A DNA stretch of 64,000 nucleotides from Sphaerisporangium perillae (lineage in GTDB: Bacteria; Actinomycetota; Actinomycetes; Streptosporangiales; Streptosporangiaceae), in the NCBI RefSeq assembly GCF_023276435.1, contig NZ_JALLPO010000039.1, positions 1-64,000 of the forward strand. Direction: 5' to 3'. A model generated the notes under the pieces. That model saw nothing but the letters and a program-made list of their open reading frames with translations, did not search any database and was not told the origin of the DNA. The translations under genes and the position numbers were made by a program. Below, piece after piece: positions 62,387 through 64,000 of this stretch. Numbering within the stretch: the first letter of the stretch is position 1; the number at the start of each line of letters is the position of its first letter.

Positions 62387-62979
62387 AGCGACCTCCCCGC
62401 CGGAATCATCCGGCTTTTCGATGTGAACCGGACACCGGCTTCGTCGAGCTCGCGCGAAAAGCGCCTGCGGGCGCGATACAACCTGATGCGCACGGCGTTG
62501 CGGGAAAGACCCAGCATCGTGGCGATCTCCTCGCGCTCCAAACCCTCCCAGGCGACCAGCGAAAGAAGCTCACGGTCGTCGTCGGACAGGCTCCGAAACA
62601 CTGCGCCGATCACGCTTAGCTCAACGCCGCTGTCAGGGGAATCCCCATAAAGATCGGCGATCTCCGCGTCAAGCTCCACGCTGCGCAGCCGCTGCCGGAC
62701 CGCGCTCCGGCGGTGGTCGGCCAGCACCTTGCGCGCTACGCCATACAGCCAGAGCCTGGCCTCCTGCCCCGGTGGCAACTCGGTCACCCGGCGCCAGGCG
62801 ATGGTAAAGGTCTCCGCCACGACATCGGCCGCGTCCTGCGGGGAGTCACAGCGGCGCGCGGCGTAGGCCGCGATCTGGTCGTACGTCTCCCTGTAGACGG
62901 CCTCGAACCTGGCCACCCCGTCGTCATCCACGGGCGATTCCCATGGCTGATCTCCTTCGTCAGTACGAAACGCGGACAT
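62383..62979 (-). CDS. ECF RNA polymerase sigma factor
   Basis: 198 residues. Region 2: VYRETYDQIAAYAARRCDSPQDAADVVAETFTIAWRR with the -10 recognition helix. Region 4: LSLVAWEGLEREEIATMLGLSRNAVRIRLYRAR, HTH binding -35. No extra C-terminal domain. Translationally coupled to the putative anti-sigma gene downstream. The regulon is unknown. Confidence 0.92.
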   Translation of the reverse strand: MSAFRTDEGDQPWESPVDDDGVARFEAVYRETYDQIAAYAARRCDSPQDAADVVAETFTIAWRRVTELPPGQEARLWLYGVARKVLADHRRSAVRQRLRSVELDAEIADLYGDSPDSGVELSVIGAVFRSLSDDDRELLSLVAWEGLEREEIATMLGLSRNAVRIRLYRARRRFSRELDEAGVRFTSKSRMIPAGRSL

Positions 62980-63039
62980 CCCCTACATGGCGAAAGGACC
63001 CCCATCATTTCGCGTGAATCTAAGAAATCTTCAGCGCTA

Positions 63040-63138
63040 CTCATGGGCCACGGCCGACTCGAGACCACCCGGGCCTACACCAAGCCAACCGCCATCGACC
63101 GCGAAGCCGCCATCAACAGCCTGCCTACCGACCGCTGA
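63040..63138 (+). pseudogene. Tyrosine recombinase C-terminal tail
   Basis: Codons read LMGHGRLETTRAYTKPTAIDR, ending SLPTDR and a stop at 63138. This is the last block of XerC/D-type integrases (LGHxxxxTTxxYT with the catalytic Tyr). The rest of the gene is missing. Confidence 0.75.
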
Positions 63139-63271
63139 CCAGCGGCTTATTCCGCTCATACCCGTTGAGTAGGCGGGGCAGCAGCCGGGCGCCCTCACCG
63201 CCACCGGAAGGCCGGTGCTGGTCCACCCGGTCGAGGTCGTAACCGTCGCATCCGAGTTGACGTTGCGAATC

Positions 63272-63390
63272 TCATTGCACCGCCTTGGCCGGCGTGGAGA
63301 ACGCCAGATTCCTGGCCGGCTGCTGGTTGCGCCAGCCGTCCAGCATCGCCGTCAACACCTGCTCCTCGGTCACTTTGAAACGCTTTGCGG
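63272..63390 (-). pseudogene. Possible integrase N-terminal fragment
   Basis: Minus-strand codons read VTEEQVLTAMLDGWRNQQ, PARNLAFST before the stop at 63272. The MLDGWRNQQxARNL line recalls the N-terminal SAM-like domain of actinomycete integrases. Short, so only tentative. The rest of 63139-63445 has no gene apart from the sigma upstream region. Confidence 0.35.
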
Positions 63391-63445
63391 CGCTCGGTCC
63401 AAGTATGGGTGTAGCTGTGAAGATGAGCCGAAGGGGGCGAGGCCG

Positions 63446-63991
63446 ATGAACCTCAGTGAAGATCCCGTGGCCTTTGAGGCCTTCTATCGCCGCCACATCG
63501 ATGCTGTCATGCGGTTCGTCGTACGTCGGGTGAGCGATCCTCATCTGGCCGCCGACCTGACCGCTGACATCTTCCTGGCGGCCTTGGACTCAGCGAATAC
63601 CTACCGTTCCAGTCGGGGCGGCGAGATCGGATGGCTGTACGGAGTGGCGCGCAACGTCGTGTCGGCCCACCATCGCAGGGCTGCTCGTGAGGTGCGGGCG
63701 ACCAGCCATATGGCGGGCAGGCGAATGATGGACGACAACGATCTCGTCCGGATGGAGGAGCGGATCGACGCCGAGCGCCAGATGCGGCGCGCTCTGGAGG
63801 CCATGGGCAACCTGCCCGAGGGCGAGCGGGCCGTGCTGGAGCTTGTGGCGATCGATCAGCTTACTGTCACGGAAGCCTCCACGGCCCTGGGCATCGGGAA
63901 GGTCACCGCACGAGTCCGGTTGTATCGGGCCAGACGCGCCCTCGCAGACATCGCTTCACCGTCGGCTGTGTACGTGGAGGGACAGGCATGA
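63446..63991 (+). CDS. ECF RNA polymerase sigma factor
   Basis: 181 residues: region 2 FEAFYRRHIDAVMRFVVRRVSDPHLAADLTADIFLAAL, region 4 LELVAIDQLTVTEASTALGIGKVTARVRLYRAR. ATG 63446 has GGGGGCGAGG 6-16 bases upstream. It shares organisation with the sigma at 62383. Overlaps the next ATG by 4 bp. Confidence 0.92.
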   Translation: MNLSEDPVAFEAFYRRHIDAVMRFVVRRVSDPHLAADLTADIFLAALDSANTYRSSRGGEIGWLYGVARNVVSAHHRRAAREVRATSHMAGRRMMDDNDLVRMEERIDAERQMRRALEAMGNLPEGERAVLELVAIDQLTVTEASTALGIGKVTARVRLYRARRALADIASPSAVYVEGQA

Positions 63992-64000
63992 ACACCATCT
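63988..64000 (+). CDS. Partial gene start, coupled to the ECF sigma gene
   Basis: ATG at 63988 overlaps the sigma stop (ATGA) and opens a frame (M-N-T-I) that runs off the window. By analogy with the 61397/62383 pair it probably encodes a membrane anti-sigma-like partner, but four codons cannot show that. Confidence 0.5.

Overview
The window is very GC-rich DNA with strong G/C preference at third codon positions, many GTG starts, FHA/PASTA signalling genes, a class E sortase, CrgA and mycothiol-era oxidative-stress genes. This is an actinomycete. Family content (fhaA-pknB cluster, DUF6412/YidC pair, ECF sigma/CU044_5270-like pairs) fits the Streptosporangiales, but genus assignment is inference only. 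The fhaA-to-pknB, pabA/trpG, sortase, crgA, rhomboid, cyclophilin order is the arrangement that normally lies close to oriC/dnaA in actinobacteria; dnaA itself is not in the window.

Layout. 0.1-7.2 kb: cell-envelope membrane proteins (DUF4446, two polyprenol-linked sugar transferase-like GT-C proteins, a phosphatase-like polytopic protein, a GT2), several with in-frame minisatellites. 7.4-15.8 kb: signalling (STAS antagonist, RsbW-like ATPase, an OmpR-type two-component pair, a PAS-GAF-PAS kinase) plus a small membrane protein/DUF6412/YidC cluster and arginine deiminase. 15.9-23.7 kb: housekeeping (Ogt, a TPP-riboswitch-controlled CytX-like transporter, rhodanese, Fpg/Nei glycosylase, LCP ligase, two CNNM/CorC proteins). 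23.7-24.4 kb: 78-bp hairpin repeats beside a tRNA-Leu(CAG). 24.5-33.3 kb: the conserved operon fhaA-fhaB-pstP-rodA-pbpA-pknA-pknB, closed by a 17-bp-stem terminator. It couples phospho-Ser/Thr signalling to elongation and division peptidoglycan synthesis. 33.5-37.9 kb: pabA/trpG with an overlapping 52-residue membrane protein and sortase E, then crgA, rhomboid and cyclophilin.

38-50.8 kb: an uncharacterised conserved protein, Tat-exported Rieske protein, AI-2E permease, twin secreted ricin-type lectins, LpdA, an odd secreted Arg/Asn/Trp-rich protein, an HTH regulator, DinB, DUF72, a RlmG/RsmC-like methyltransferase and a DUF418 protein.

50.8-63.4 kb is a decaying accessory region. Intact genes (glutathione peroxidase, questin-oxidase-like, siderophore-interacting protein, GNAT, periplasmic-binding-like protein, coiled-coil protein) alternate with broken ones: N-truncated SnoaL, start-less and frameshifted tautomerase, Ldh2 tail, frameshifted RHH protein, HAD and MerR fragments, frameshifted ankyrin protein, cut serine recombinase, three tyrosine-recombinase scraps, and a Tn3 transposase fragment pair split by about 1.4 kb. 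The right end carries two ECF sigma genes, each coupled by a 4-bp overlap to a downstream gene (complete for the first, only its start visible for the second).

I did not find a clear new defence or biosynthetic system. The most unusual signals are the Arg/Asn/Trp-rich secreted protein, the tRNA-adjacent 78-bp repeats, the imperfect direct repeats around the 58-59 kb gene, the split Tn3 relic, and long antisense gene overlaps.
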